From the NCBI RefSeq assembly GCF_948329825.1, contig NZ_CAOJCM010000001.1:1397467-1461466 (forward strand): a stretch of DNA of 64,000 bases, read 5' to 3'. Source of the DNA: Paenibacillus sp. JJ-100 (GTDB lineage Bacteria > Bacillota > Bacilli > Paenibacillales > Paenibacillaceae). Every line of letters begins with the position of its first letter. Within the stretch, counting starts at the first letter, position 1. Of the stretch, positions 1 through 8,620 are shown one piece after another. The notes beneath the pieces were generated by a model. That model was not told the DNA's origin. It did not search any database and worked only from the letters and a program-made list of their open reading frames with translations. The position numbers were made by a program, and so were the translations under genes.

Positions 1-633
1 TATGTGATTCAGCCCGCCCCCGATCTGAAGTGCGCCTAATCCAAGGGAGGTCGCCACGCCAAAGACCGTGGAGATGACTGCGAGAATATCAATAGCCTTA
101 CCAAGCCAGCCTGCGGCAAGACGCTCACCAATCAGAGGAATGAAGGTGGAACTGATTAATCCTTTATATCCTTTCCTGAATTGGAAGTAAGCCAGCGCCA
201 ACCCGATGACGGTATATATTGCCCAGGGATGGAGCCCCCAGTGGAAAAAGGAATAACGCAACGAAAGTCTTGCTGCTTGTGCCGTTCCGGCTTCTGCTCC
301 TTCGGGTGCAGATAGATAGTGGGACAACGGTTCAGCAACCCCCCAGAAAACCAGCCCAATGCCCATACCGGCACTAAATAGCATGGACAGCCAAGAAACC
401 GTTGAATATTCCGGTTCATCATCGTCATCCCCCAGCCGGATACTCCCGAATCGACTGAATGCTACATAAAAAGAAAAGATGAGAAAGAACAATGTAGCAA
501 GCAAGTAAAACCAGCCAAAATTGTGGATGGAAAAGTTGTATGCAACGTTAGCTACATCCGATAGCTGGTTAGGAGCGACGGCTCCCCATATTGCAAATAG
601 TGCAACGATAATAATTGTGATTGTAAATACCAT
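1..633 (-). CDS. BCCT-family betaine/carnitine/choline transporter, N-terminal part (runs off the window)
   Basis: Reading the minus strand from the ATG at 633 gives about 211 uninterrupted codons to the window edge, so the C-terminal half of this usually ~500-residue family is outside. The translation shows BCCT hallmarks: GMGIGLVFWGVAEPL and, further on, FFHWGLHPWAIY, between hydrophobic segments. The family imports compatible solutes such as glycine betaine, driven by sodium or protons, at the cytoplasmic membrane; the exact substrate cannot be told. A GGGGG ribosome site lies about 10 nt before the ATG. It is transcribed away from the MFS gene at 929. Confidence 0.9.
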   Translation of the reverse strand, partial: MVFTITIIIVALFAIWGAVAPNQLSDVANVAYNFSIHNFGWFYLLATLFFLIFSFYVAFSRFGSIRLGDDDDEPEYSTVSWLSMLFSAGMGIGLVFWGVAEPLSHYLSAPEGAEAGTAQAARLSLRYSFFHWGLHPWAIYTVIGLALAYFQFRKGYKGLISSTFIPLIGERLAAGWLGKAIDILAVISTVFGVATSLGLGALQIGGGLNHI

Positions 634-731
634 GATGAAACCCCCATTATGTAAGCTTTAGCTAACTATCCCTTATTATGTGCTAGTCCAGCTTGAAACC
701 ATGCGAAACACCAGCTGTTGATAAAATAAAA

Positions 732-794
732 CAAACCGACGTATCTTGAAACATTTGTCGGTTTGATTGATTTTTTCAGTGTATTATATAATAC
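732..794. promoter_or_regulatory. two inverted repeats in the divergent promoter region of the BCCT and MFS genes
   Basis: CAAACCGAC (732-740) is mirrored by GTCGGTTTG (757-765) across 16 nt, and a perfect 14-bp palindrome GTATTATATAATAC follows at 781-794. Both lie between two divergent transporter genes. The first could be a hairpin in a leader RNA since a T-rich run follows it; the second looks like a repressor operator or an AT-rich -10 region. Function is inferred only. Confidence 0.4.
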
Positions 795-928
795 GAGAAA
801 TATTCGAATGTAAGTCGAAGACATCGGTCAATTGTGTTTTGTGCTAAACAGAAGGGCTCAGAAGAGAAATGATACAATATTTGCAAAGATCATTTAGACT
901 TTAAAACCTTGGTATAAGGAAGTTAAAT

Positions 929-2158
929 ATGAAAAACAAAAACAATCATGCTTCAGGCAAGGGCAGCATATGGTCAAGAGCTTTCATTAGCATTTTCATT
1001 ATCAACTTGATTCTGAATCTAAGTCAGTTTATGACAACTGCTCTGATTCCAAAATATGCTGCTCACTTAGGTGCAACCGCTACCATTATAGGAATGGTAA
1101 CCAGTATGTTCGCGATCACCGCTCTTGGTGTTCGACCAATCGTTGGTCCGACCACTAGTTATTTTAAAAAGAATCAATTGTTAGCTGTATCTACAGGCAT
1201 AATTATTCTTGCGTTTATCTGTTATGGATTAGCAAACCATATTACCGTAGTTGTAGTGGGGCGTTTGCTACATGGAATCGGTATGGGATTTCTGGCTCCG
1301 CTTAGTCTAGCCTTAGCAAGTGATGCCTTGCCAGAAAGCCGAATTGCTTCGGGTATAGGTGTGTTCTCAATGGGTCAGGCCATTGCTACTGCTATAGGTC
1401 CATTGCTTGGCTTAGAATTAGTTCAAACTTACGGATACAGTGCTACATTCTTTATCAGTGCAATAGGGACGAGCAGTGTACTTATACTATCCCTAAGACT
1501 GAAAACAAAAGCCCCAGAACGGAACAAAACATTCAAGATTTCACTCTATAACATCATTGCACCCGAAGTAATTGTTCCTACGGTTATCATGTTTTTTTTG
1601 GCAGGTGCCTTTTCCTGTATTAATTCATTTATTTTGATATATGGGGCCGCACTTGATGTTGATGAGATCGGTTTATTTTTCACCTCTTATGCAATAGGTT
1701 TGTTATTTACCAGACCCATAAGTGGGAAACTTAGTGAAAAATATGGACTAAGCACAACCATTATTCCTGGAATTATCATATTTGCTTTGTCATTTATAGT
1801 GATTAGTTACTCCAGGTCGCTTCCTATGTTTATCGTTGCGGGAGCAATCTCTGCGTGTGGTTATGGAATATGCCAGCCTTCCATTCAGACCCTCTGCATG
1901 AAGCTTGTATCCAGCGATAGACGTGGAGTAGCCGGTAATACGAACTATATAGGCGTAGATACGGGTTATTTGATCACGCCGTCCCTCGCAGGCTTCATCG
2001 TATCTGTAGTACAAAGTAATGGAGGAAGTGAAGTTGCTGGCTATGCCATAATGTATCAGGTGATGACCATTCCGATCCTTATAGCTCTGGCCATTTTCTT
2101 GCTGAAGAGAAAGTCTTTGAAAGAGAAGGAAGCTAGTAGCAATCTATCCTCAATATGA
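929..2158 (+). CDS. MFS transporter (DHA1-like drug/metabolite exporter)
   Basis: A 409-residue protein with about 12 hydrophobic segments, the usual size of 12-TM major facilitator proteins. The stretch GRLLHGIGMGFLAPLSLAL fits the conserved TM4-TM5 region of the DHA1 exporters, and the two halves are separated by a basic loop near residue 190-200 (LRLKTKAPERNKT). It is expected to export small molecules by proton antiport; the substrate is unknown. The ATG at 929 has AAGGAAG upstream. The gene stands alone, followed by two hairpins (2173-2201 and 2205-2229). The TetR gene downstream is convergent and need not control it. Confidence 0.85.
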   Translation: MKNKNNHASGKGSIWSRAFISIFIINLILNLSQFMTTALIPKYAAHLGATATIIGMVTSMFAITALGVRPIVGPTTSYFKKNQLLAVSTGIIILAFICYGLANHITVVVVGRLLHGIGMGFLAPLSLALASDALPESRIASGIGVFSMGQAIATAIGPLLGLELVQTYGYSATFFISAIGTSSVLILSLRLKTKAPERNKTFKISLYNIIAPEVIVPTVIMFFLAGAFSCINSFILIYGAALDVDEIGLFFTSYAIGLLFTRPISGKLSEKYGLSTTIIPGIIIFALSFIVISYSRSLPMFIVAGAISACGYGICQPSIQTLCMKLVSSDRRGVAGNTNYIGVDTGYLITPSLAGFIVSVVQSNGGSEVAGYAIMYQVMTIPILIALAIFLLKRKSLKEKEASSNLSSI

Positions 2159-2204
2159 GGGCGTAGGACCGCATGGAAGATGGAACGTGAACATCTTCCA
2201 TTAG

Positions 2205-2229
2205 AAGTCGCTAATTTAGCGGCTTTTTT
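2205..2229 (+). terminator. intrinsic terminator of the MFS gene
   Basis: AAGTCGCTA (2205-2213) pairs with TAGCGGCTT (2217-2225), one G:U, followed by a T run. A second hairpin with 9-bp arms (2173-2181 and 2193-2201) lies directly before it. The same AAGTCGCTA/TAGCGGCTT hairpin recurs at many gene ends in this window. Confidence 0.8.
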
Positions 2230-2380
2230 CATCTATACATAACGTGAGTGAATTATCTTATTGGTCATTAAACTCTATAGCTGTGCAACTTGCTGAGTCA
2301 TAGGTGCTTCAGAAAGAGGTGTGCTAATCATGCTTCGGAAGTAGTCAACTAAAAATAACAATAGTTATATGTTTATGCGA

Positions 2381-2938
2381 CTATAGACTTCTTTCTAACA
2401 ACGTACCCACTTGCTTTGCCATAACTTTCGGAGGAAATGGCATTTCATTTTTAATCCACCACTCAATGATCCCAACATATGCTTTTCCGGCATACTGCAA
2501 CATAATATCTTCATTTAATTCGTTATTCTTCCCACTTTCTCTATCAATCTCATCTTTAAATCCTTCCATGAAAGAAGCAAGTAACCGAGTTCTAAAAGAG
2601 GATGGTGCCCCTTTATTCTCTTTGCTAGCTAACATAGTCGAGAAAAATAAATAGTTAGCCTCAAAATATTCGAAATAGGGTACGAGAGCATCGGTCCATT
2701 CCATCTCACATGCCCATTGATCCATAGCATCTAATTCGTTAAGATGTGATTCAATCAGTTTATCTAATAAATCATACTTATCGTGATAATGAAGATAGAG
2801 GGTCCCGCGATTTACATTTGCCTGATCCGCAATATCTTGAATCGTAATGTCGTCGAACTTCTTTATAGACATCAGTTCAATAACAGCCTTTTTCAATGAT
2901 GCCTGCGTTTTTAAAACTCTACGATCAATATTCGTCAT
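2381..2938 (-). CDS. TetR/AcrR-family transcriptional regulator
   Basis: About 185 residues. The N-terminal ~60 residues form the TetR DNA-binding helix-turn-helix: DITIQDIADQANVNRGTLYLHY is read as helix 2-turn-helix 3 with the conserved GTLY-H-Y signature. The C-terminal two-thirds is a ligand/dimer domain without recognisable ligand residues. I place the start at the ATG at 2938 because AGGTGA lies 8 nt before it; a GTG at 2950 is an alternative. It lies downstream of the Bcr/CflA-like MFS gene on the same strand but behind a terminator, so it has its own promoter. A half-site in that promoter (3064-3074) matches the operator in front of the MFS gene, suggesting it represses both. Confidence 0.9.
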   Translation of the reverse strand: MTNIDRRVLKTQASLKKAVIELMSIKKFDDITIQDIADQANVNRGTLYLHYHDKYDLLDKLIESHLNELDAMDQWACEMEWTDALVPYFEYFEANYLFFSTMLASKENKGAPSSFRTRLLASFMEGFKDEIDRESGKNNELNEDIMLQYAGKAYVGIIEWWIKNEMPFPPKVMAKQVGTLLERSL

Positions 2939-3063
2939 TTTGATATTCACCTAACTTCCTGAGATGATCCACACTATGAAAATGATTAAAACGATTAAAT
3001 ACACTGTCCATATTCAACAGTTGTGCTTAAGGTATTATTGTCCAATTTTAATTTTATAATAAT

Positions 3064-3074
3064 AGACATCCGTT
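3064..3074. promoter_or_regulatory. candidate TetR half-operator in the regulator's own promoter
   Basis: AGACATCCGTT here differs by one base from the 11-bp arm AGACATCTGTT of the palindrome at 4523-4552 in front of the MFS gene. Only one arm is well conserved. Read on the gene strand it sits just before an AT-rich stretch that could be the -10 box, as the matching arm does at the MFS promoter. Confidence 0.4.
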
Positions 3075-3153
3075 GAATAAACAATCCGTTTTGCTTATTT
3101 TATGAGTATATAATTGTAAAACAACTGAGAACCAAGAGGTGCGCTAGAATTAG

Positions 3154-3199
3154 AAAAAGAGAGTACCCATTTGATTGCTAAAAGGGCACTCTCTTTTTT
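3154..3199 (-). terminator. intrinsic terminator after the Bcr/CflA-type MFS gene
   Basis: AAAAAGAGAGT-A-CCC (3154-3168) pairs with GGG-C-ACTCTCTTTTT (3184-3199) around a 15-nt loop, with A and T runs on the outside so it can work in both directions. It closes the MFS gene (3222-4424) before the TetR promoter. Confidence 0.8.
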
Positions 3200-3221
3200 G
3201 GTAACATCAGGGGGACACAAT

Positions 3222-4424
3222 CTATTGAGCTGCGGAATCCGTTCTTTTCACGAAAATTACATAACAGATTACAGCCAATATGCTTGACATAAAAATTGTA
3301 ACTCCGAATGGCACTGCCGAATGTTCTCCTGCAATTCCTACCAGGGGCGAAGAGATTGCACCTAGTGCATATTGTAACGAGCCTAACACCGCAGCAGCAC
3401 TCCCCGCAATATGACCTTGTGAAGACATTGCAAGCGTAAATGAAACTGGACCGATAATTCCAATAGAAGATGCAAACAAGAAGATCGAGATAAAAAGAAT
3501 AATGAATGGCCCTTTAGCCAAAACCACAATCAGAATGCCTGCTGTCGTTATTAACGCTAATTTTAATCCAATACGAAAAATAAAACGTTCGTCCACACGA
3601 CCGGCCGATCTTTTAACAAACTGGGATCCTAATATGATAGCCAGGCCATTTAAAGCAAAGAGAATAGAAAACAGTTGGGGTGAAATACCGTACATATTCT
3701 GGTAAATGAATGGAGTGCCTGCAACATATGCAAAAACACCAGAAAACAATATACCGTTAACAAGCGCGTATCCCATAAAACTTCGATCTCGAAGTAAAGA
3801 ACCATAGTTTCTCAATACTTCCTTGAAGTTGCCAGGAAGACGCTGCTCTAAAGGCAGGCTTTCTTTAATCCCCCAAAAGGTCATACCTGTTATAAGCAGT
3901 CCGATAAACCCTAGAAAAATAAATACGCCGACCCAAGAGGTATATGTAGTCACTGCACTGCCGACCGTAGGTGAGATCAAAGGTGCAATGTTACTGATCA
4001 TCGTCAAGAGGGACATGAATTTTACCATCTCGACTCCGCTATACCGGTCACGAACGATTGCACGAGAGATTACGATTCCAGCAGAAGCGACAAATCCCTG
4101 GATGAACCGTAAGACAATAAAAATGCCGATACTTGGGGAAAAAGCACATGCTAGAGAAGTCAAAAGATAAAGCATCATAAAAACGAGTAAAGGTTTACGT
4201 CTCCCGTGAACATCACTTAAAGGTCCTGTAACAAGCTGTCCTAAACCTAATCCTAACAAACTAGCCGTCAAACTCGTTTGAATCATGGATGCGCTTGTAT
4301 CATAATAATCCGTCATTTGTGGTAGCGATGAAAGGTACATATCAACTGTAAATGGTCCTAACGCTGAAAAAGCGGATAACATCAAGGCGAATAGTACAGG
4401 GTGGGTATTGAATTTTATATTCAT
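3222..4424 (-). CDS. Bcr/CflA-family multidrug efflux MFS transporter
   Basis: 400 residues, about 12 membrane segments. The N-terminus GPFTVDMYLSSLPQM and the following loop-2 motif GPLSDVHGRRKPLL are typical of the Bcr/CflA (bicyclomycin/chloramphenicol) branch of DHA1 exporters; FIQGFVASAGIVISRAIVRD is the TM4-5 region. It should extrude drugs by proton antiport at the cell membrane. The ATG at 4424 follows AGAGGAG at good spacing. A strong inverted repeat (4523-4552) upstream and the adjacent TetR gene suggest repression by that regulator, a common arrangement for efflux pumps. The actual drug is not predictable. Confidence 0.9.
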   Translation of the reverse strand: MNIKFNTHPVLFALMLSAFSALGPFTVDMYLSSLPQMTDYYDTSASMIQTSLTASLLGLGLGQLVTGPLSDVHGRRKPLLVFMMLYLLTSLACAFSPSIGIFIVLRFIQGFVASAGIVISRAIVRDRYSGVEMVKFMSLLTMISNIAPLISPTVGSAVTTYTSWVGVFIFLGFIGLLITGMTFWGIKESLPLEQRLPGNFKEVLRNYGSLLRDRSFMGYALVNGILFSGVFAYVAGTPFIYQNMYGISPQLFSILFALNGLAIILGSQFVKRSAGRVDERFIFRIGLKLALITTAGILIVVLAKGPFIILFISIFLFASSIGIIGPVSFTLAMSSQGHIAGSAAAVLGSLQYALGAISSPLVGIAGEHSAVPFGVTIFMSSILAVICYVIFVKRTDSAAQ

Positions 4425-4522
4425 CTCGCAAACTCCTCTTATTCTTAATTGGCAGAAATATTAACTTATAAATTCAATTTGTTGAACATATTGATAAAAT
4501 CCTCCATAAGGTTATATAGAAA

Positions 4523-4552
4523 AGACATCTGTTTCTTTATCAACAGATGTCT
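4523..4552. promoter_or_regulatory. operator-like palindrome upstream of the Bcr/CflA-type MFS gene
   Basis: Perfect 11-bp arms AGACATCTGTT (4523-4533) and AACAGATGTCT (4542-4552), 8-nt spacer, about 100 bp before the MFS start. The size and symmetry suit a TetR dimer site; a near-identical half-site lies at 3064-3074. Confidence 0.6.
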
Positions 4553-5153
4553 ATAAATCTAAAATATATGATCCATTAATACAAGATATATAAATCGTTA
4601 ATTTGTTCGGAATTGTTGTCTTAACGACAATCCTGTCGAAATTGTTCATTATCAGACAGAGTGAAGTGAGAAAAGAGTGCTTCGAATGCAGAGGGCTTAG
4701 TGCGTTTGAAGCTTAAATAGTAAGTTTAGCAAAACATAACTGACCAGTCCGTAAACAGCTGACACTGGTAAAACGTGTTTAGAACCAACACTTTCAATAA
4801 CGTTTAATAATGGGGACCATTAAGAATAAAATGGTACACTTCTAACTTCTTTATCTGACGGGTTAGGATTTGGATAGTGATCGGATCTTGATTATCTTGA
4901 ATTCAATTGATGGATGAGGCTATGGGGCCAAACAGACTGTTTGAGTACAATAGGATTGAAACCATTGAATACCTCCTTCGTATAAACCATCATACATAAT
5001 TGGGGGAATAAGGAATTAGTCTATGAGGGGGATTATTTTACGAAAGAGCATATAGTGGGTATCATTGACTTTGCTTTGCAGGAAACAGCACTATTAATGA
5101 ACCTACAGCGTACATTCAAAACCTGATGTTACATTGAAGATAGAGGTGATTTA
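4553..5153. other. gene-free stretch with short possible coding relics
   Basis: No complete gene is seen. On the plus strand about 4912-5000 reads a short open frame containing MDEAMGPNRLFEYNRIETIE, and about 4991-5126 another containing YFTKEHIVGIIDFALQE, in different frames and both cut by stops. They read like the debris of a decayed gene rather than noise, but I do not recognise a family. Confidence 0.25.
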
Positions 5154-6398
5154 TTGAACACATTAAATGCACGCGTTCGATTCATTGACGGATTGCGCGG
5201 ATTCAGTCTGGCCGGTATTGTGCTAGCGAATATGCTGGCTTTTCAATATGGGCTATTTGGCCAAAGTGAGCCTCAACTGTTTGGGATTTCTGGAGCAGAT
5301 CTTGCTTTTCACTCGTTCCTGTCAATCGCAGTTGTAGGGAGTTTTATGCCTATCTTTGCATTTATGTTCGGCTTCGGAATGATTAAGTTGTCAGAAAGTC
5401 TCCAGTCAAAAGAATTACGACCGAAGTGCCATCTGGCTCGCCGTTTTCTACTCCTACTAGGTATTGGCATGTTGCACTTAACCTTTCTATGGGAAGGTGA
5501 CATTTTGGCGTTTTACGGCGTACTTGGATTCTTCCTGCTAATATTTCTAAACCGGAAACCAAAAACACTGCTAGTCTGGGCGACACTTTTACTCGCAGGA
5601 GCAGGATTGCTTGGACTCCCAGCTACAAATCCATCTGACCCACTCACTAACATGTCAACGCAAATGGAGAATTATATCATCCAGAGCAAGGACGTGTACA
5701 CCAACGGCAGCTACTCCGAGATTATAAATTTCAGTAGTAATGTCAGTCCCTTTGGTGATGATTTAAGCGGAATGTTCGTTCTGCTGATCATTCTATTAGC
5801 CCCGCTCGTTACGGTGCCAATGTTCTTGCTAGGTATGCGCGCAGCAAGAATCGGAACCTTTAATGATCTCCAATCCATGAAGCGTACTTATTCCCGCCGT
5901 GCAGCTATTTTGATCCCAATTGGGTTACTGCTGAAAGGTTTCAGTGTATTAGCGCCCCAATACGGTGCGGAAGGGTGGTTCGGTATCGGATTAGGCAGTA
6001 CCCTAGGAGGAACATTACTCGCCCTTGGATATATTTACGGCAGTGCTCTACTATATGTGAGGATAAGCCGTTCAAACCTTGTGCGTAGATTTGAAGCAGT
6101 CGGCCGTCTATCGCTGACGAATTACTTAATGCAAAGTGTAATCTGCACTACGATATATTATGGTTATGGCCTTGGGCTGTTTGGTCGTGTTGGGGTGTTC
6201 TTAGGAGCAGTCATTGCAATCGCTGTCTACAGTATTCAATTGTGGCTGAGTCCGTTGTATTTAAAGAAATTTCGCAATGGACCGGTCGAATACCTTTTAC
6301 GGATCTGGACATATCTTTCATGGAAAGGGCAGCCAAGAACCAAGAAAAGAAAGCATCAAAGTTTAGAAGATAATGTGTCCGGTATAAACGGATTATGA
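5154..6398 (+). CDS. DUF418 (YeiB-like) integral membrane protein
   Basis: 414 residues. The N-terminus RFIDGLRGFSLAGIVLANM and the C-terminal block RLSLTNYLMQSVICTTIYYG are the two signatures of the DUF418 family, membrane proteins with 8-10 segments whose biochemical role is unclear (the fold is related to membrane acyltransferases). The start is a TTG at 5154 with AGAGGTGA in front. It is a single-gene unit followed by a hairpin terminator at 6452. Some DUF418 proteins accompany antibiotic or surface-glycan genes, but nothing near here assigns a function. Confidence 0.85.
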   Translation: MNTLNARVRFIDGLRGFSLAGIVLANMLAFQYGLFGQSEPQLFGISGADLAFHSFLSIAVVGSFMPIFAFMFGFGMIKLSESLQSKELRPKCHLARRFLLLLGIGMLHLTFLWEGDILAFYGVLGFFLLIFLNRKPKTLLVWATLLLAGAGLLGLPATNPSDPLTNMSTQMENYIIQSKDVYTNGSYSEIINFSSNVSPFGDDLSGMFVLLIILLAPLVTVPMFLLGMRAARIGTFNDLQSMKRTYSRRAAILIPIGLLLKGFSVLAPQYGAEGWFGIGLGSTLGGTLLALGYIYGSALLYVRISRSNLVRRFEAVGRLSLTNYLMQSVICTTIYYGYGLGLFGRVGVFLGAVIAIAVYSIQLWLSPLYLKKFRNGPVEYLLRIWTYLSWKGQPRTKKRKHQSLEDNVSGINGL

Positions 6399-6451
6399 AA
6401 TGCTGTCGAAATGGAATAAAGCTGTCGAAGAATAACAACACGCATGCATCG

Positions 6452-6476
6452 AAGTCGCTACTTTAGCGGCTTTTTT
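6452..6476 (+). terminator. repeat-borne intrinsic terminator after the DUF418 gene
   Basis: AAGTCGCTA (6452-6460) and TAGCGGCTT (6464-6472) with a T run. The flanks (6423-6515) contain degenerate forms of the dispersed repeat, including a 'CCTGTCCCGAGCCAAAGACA'-type tail shared with the copy at 59418-59522. Confidence 0.8.
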
Positions 6477-6793
6477 ATTTATCGTTATCAGTTCCTGTCC
6501 CGAGCCAAAGACATGAGCCTGTAACGATTACTGATTAGGTACATATCTAATCCGTTATTGTCTGTTAGTTCATTAAGCTAATATGCAGGATAGTTTCATA
6601 ATGCTAGTTAATTTTTTTCTAATACAATTCGTTATCTATTTTTACACTAAAAACACAATTAGGAAGTACAATTATGCAATTGTAGTCACTTTTCGTATCG
6701 ATTGGAAGTTAATGTTCATCAAGCATCCTCCATCGCTAAGCCTTGCACCCATTTTGATAGATTAACGAGAAACCCACCTTTTGGTCAATTAAC

Positions 6794-6828
6794 ATAACGC
6801 TATAAATGAGATATAGATAACGCTATAT
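6794..6828. promoter_or_regulatory. direct/inverted repeat operator upstream of the EamA gene
   Basis: ATAACGCTATA occurs at 6794-6804 and again at 6817-6827, a 23-bp period (about two helical turns). The second copy also forms an inverted repeat ATATAG/CTATAT (6811-6816, 6823-6828). It ends about 20 bp before the EamA start, where a repressor could block transcription. No regulator gene is adjacent. Confidence 0.45.
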
Positions 6829-6848
6829 ATCAAAAGGGAGATTATCAG

Positions 6849-7799
6849 ATGAGCCGTGCAGTTGCTATTTGGATTGGAGTCTTTGTTACTTTTCTTTGGT
6901 CATCGTCGTATATATTGAACAAATTAGCTTTTGATGAAGGAATTAGTCCTTTTATGCTGGCAGGTTTGCGTTATGCTATTGCCGTGATCGTGATATTTCT
7001 TCTTTCATTCTTCTTACAACGAAGTAAGAAGAGGAGAGATCAACACTATACAGCAACTAAGGGTCCTGACACGAAATTGAAAATGCCGCACTTTATCTTA
7101 CTAGGTATAACCGGGTATTTAATGGCCCAAGGGTTACAATATGCCGGTCAATATTTTATCTCTCCCACCCAAACCAGTATGATGCTTAGCATAGGTAATA
7201 ATTTATTCATTATTCTTTTAGATATATTGTGGTTGCGTGAAGTTAAAAGTCGAGGAATTTTCATTGGCGTTTTCGGTTTAATCGTTGGTATTACTTTGTA
7301 TTATTACCCTTGGAATTTTGAGACAGGAGCTTTAATTGGCATTGGTCTAGTCCTGTTATCATCCATTGGTTATTCTATACATTTGATGGCGAATCGTTAT
7401 TTTATCTCACACAGTATGGCTCAAGCAAAACATCTTGTTTTACGGCCAATGCTTATAGGGGCTTTTTTCATGGTATTTATAGGTTTTTTGCAGGCCGGTA
7501 TCCCAACAATATCTCTTAAACTCTTGACTCTTTTATTGTGGCTTGGAATTATCAATGGTGCCTTTGCTTTCTATTTATGGACTTCGATTCAAAAAACATT
7601 ACGAGCATATGAAAGCAGTGTTCTTAATAACTTAGTCTTGGTTCAAGTTGCTGCTCTTGATGTGATCGTTCTTAATCAGAGGTTGAGTATTCTTCAAATT
7701 TTTGCTTTGATTTTGTTATTAGCTTCTGTTTGTTATATATCGCTTGAACCAAATTTGAAAAAGCTTCGGACTAAGAACGAGACATTATCGTCGTCATAG
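6849..7799 (+). CDS. EamA-family (DMT superfamily) metabolite exporter
   Basis: 316 residues with ten predicted membrane segments in two EamA repeats (about residues 1-145 and 160-300). The beginning VFVTFLWSSSYILNKLAF and the line YQ-type segment QGLQYAGQYFISPTQTSMMLS are typical. The family exports amino acids or other small metabolites; the substrate is unknown. A basic, hydrophilic insert (RSKKRRDQHYTATKGPDTKLK-like, about residues 58-78) between TM2 and TM3 is longer than usual. The ATG at 6849 follows AAAAGGGAG. Likely monocistronic with an operator-like repeat in its promoter. Confidence 0.85.
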   Translation: MSRAVAIWIGVFVTFLWSSSYILNKLAFDEGISPFMLAGLRYAIAVIVIFLLSFFLQRSKKRRDQHYTATKGPDTKLKMPHFILLGITGYLMAQGLQYAGQYFISPTQTSMMLSIGNNLFIILLDILWLREVKSRGIFIGVFGLIVGITLYYYPWNFETGALIGIGLVLLSSIGYSIHLMANRYFISHSMAQAKHLVLRPMLIGAFFMVFIGFLQAGIPTISLKLLTLLLWLGIINGAFAFYLWTSIQKTLRAYESSVLNNLVLVQVAALDVIVLNQRLSILQIFALILLLASVCYISLEPNLKKLRTKNETLSSS

Positions 7800-8076
7800 A
7801 TTTTTATGAGTTTTTTCAAATAGAAAGCTACTAACAGGTAAGGGAAGGGAAGATAAGTAAGAAAATTAGCGGTCCAAGTGGCTGCCTTTTTTTCGTTAAG
7901 ACAATTGCAACAGTAGCTTTAGTACCCATAAGAAATATAAAGCCAGCGTGATGTGTCCGTTATGGGAACCCCGGATCAAACTTCACAAAGTCCAAAATGT
8001 TTCGTAAAACAAAGCTTTACATATATTAGTTGTTGTATAATCGTGGTAGACATAGATATGTGAGGAGAGAGAGAGT

Positions 8077-8472
8077 TTGCATAAAAAGATAAAAAGTAAC
8101 TTATTCTACCTAGCTGCGGGTATTTATCTCGGCATTGCAGTAGTAGCATTTATTCCATGGATTGAAATGAACTCAAAAATAACTGCATTTACAAGTATCA
8201 TTGCACTGTTAATAACCATCTATGACTCTTCCAAGGTCAGCTTTAGTATATCCTTAACAGAGGGAAATGCACGAAAACAAAAAGTCCATTATGGGTTTAT
8301 GACATTCATGAGAGTATTGATGATAATCTCGCCATTCGCCCTGTTGTTTTGGATTAATTATGAGAATGATGAAGAAGTTCTTGCAAGAATAAGTAATTAT
8401 GTCACTTTTGCCGCCATTGGGATCGTATTTTTTACTAGAGGAATGGAAGTCAAAAGTCAAAGCGATCAATAA
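8077..8472 (+). CDS. small membrane protein of unknown function (4 TM)
   Basis: 131 residues starting at a TTG at 8077 with GAGGAGAG in front. Four hydrophobic segments can be seen (about residues 8-28, 33-53, 68-92, 101-121) with a short polar loop after the second. I do not recognise a family. It lies alone between a divergently unrelated EamA gene and the gluconate-type permease, and ends in a strong bidirectional hairpin at 8552-8598. The in-frame length, ribosome site and TM pattern support a real gene. Confidence 0.65.
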   Translation: MHKKIKSNLFYLAAGIYLGIAVVAFIPWIEMNSKITAFTSIIALLITIYDSSKVSFSISLTEGNARKQKVHYGFMTFMRVLMIISPFALLFWINYENDEEVLARISNYVTFAAIGIVFFTRGMEVKSQSDQ

Positions 8473-8551
8473 ATGAAGCAATAAATGCTCTTTAGATAAG
8501 ATTAGGCGTAGCCCAACTCCATAAAGATACATCGCACGCTCTGGAGCACAA

Positions 8552-8598
8552 GCAAAAAGAGTCAAAGCAGCATGCAACTCTGCTTTGACTCTTTTTGC
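8552..8598. terminator. bidirectional intrinsic terminator
   Basis: Perfect 19-bp arms (8552-8570 and 8580-8598) around a 9-nt loop, with A and T runs at the outer ends. It separates the convergent small membrane protein gene and the gntP-type operon and can stop transcription from both. Confidence 0.92.
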
Positions 8599-8620
8599 AC
8601 CTATAGTTAAGGTAAATGCG

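Noticed and set aside
156..428. 90-codon minus-strand open frame
   Set aside because: It lies out of frame inside the BCCT gene, whose frame (start 633) gives clear family motifs.
6583..6765. 60-codon frame before the EamA gene
   Set aside because: No ribosome site, unlikely composition, and it runs close to the promoter repeats; taken as chance.
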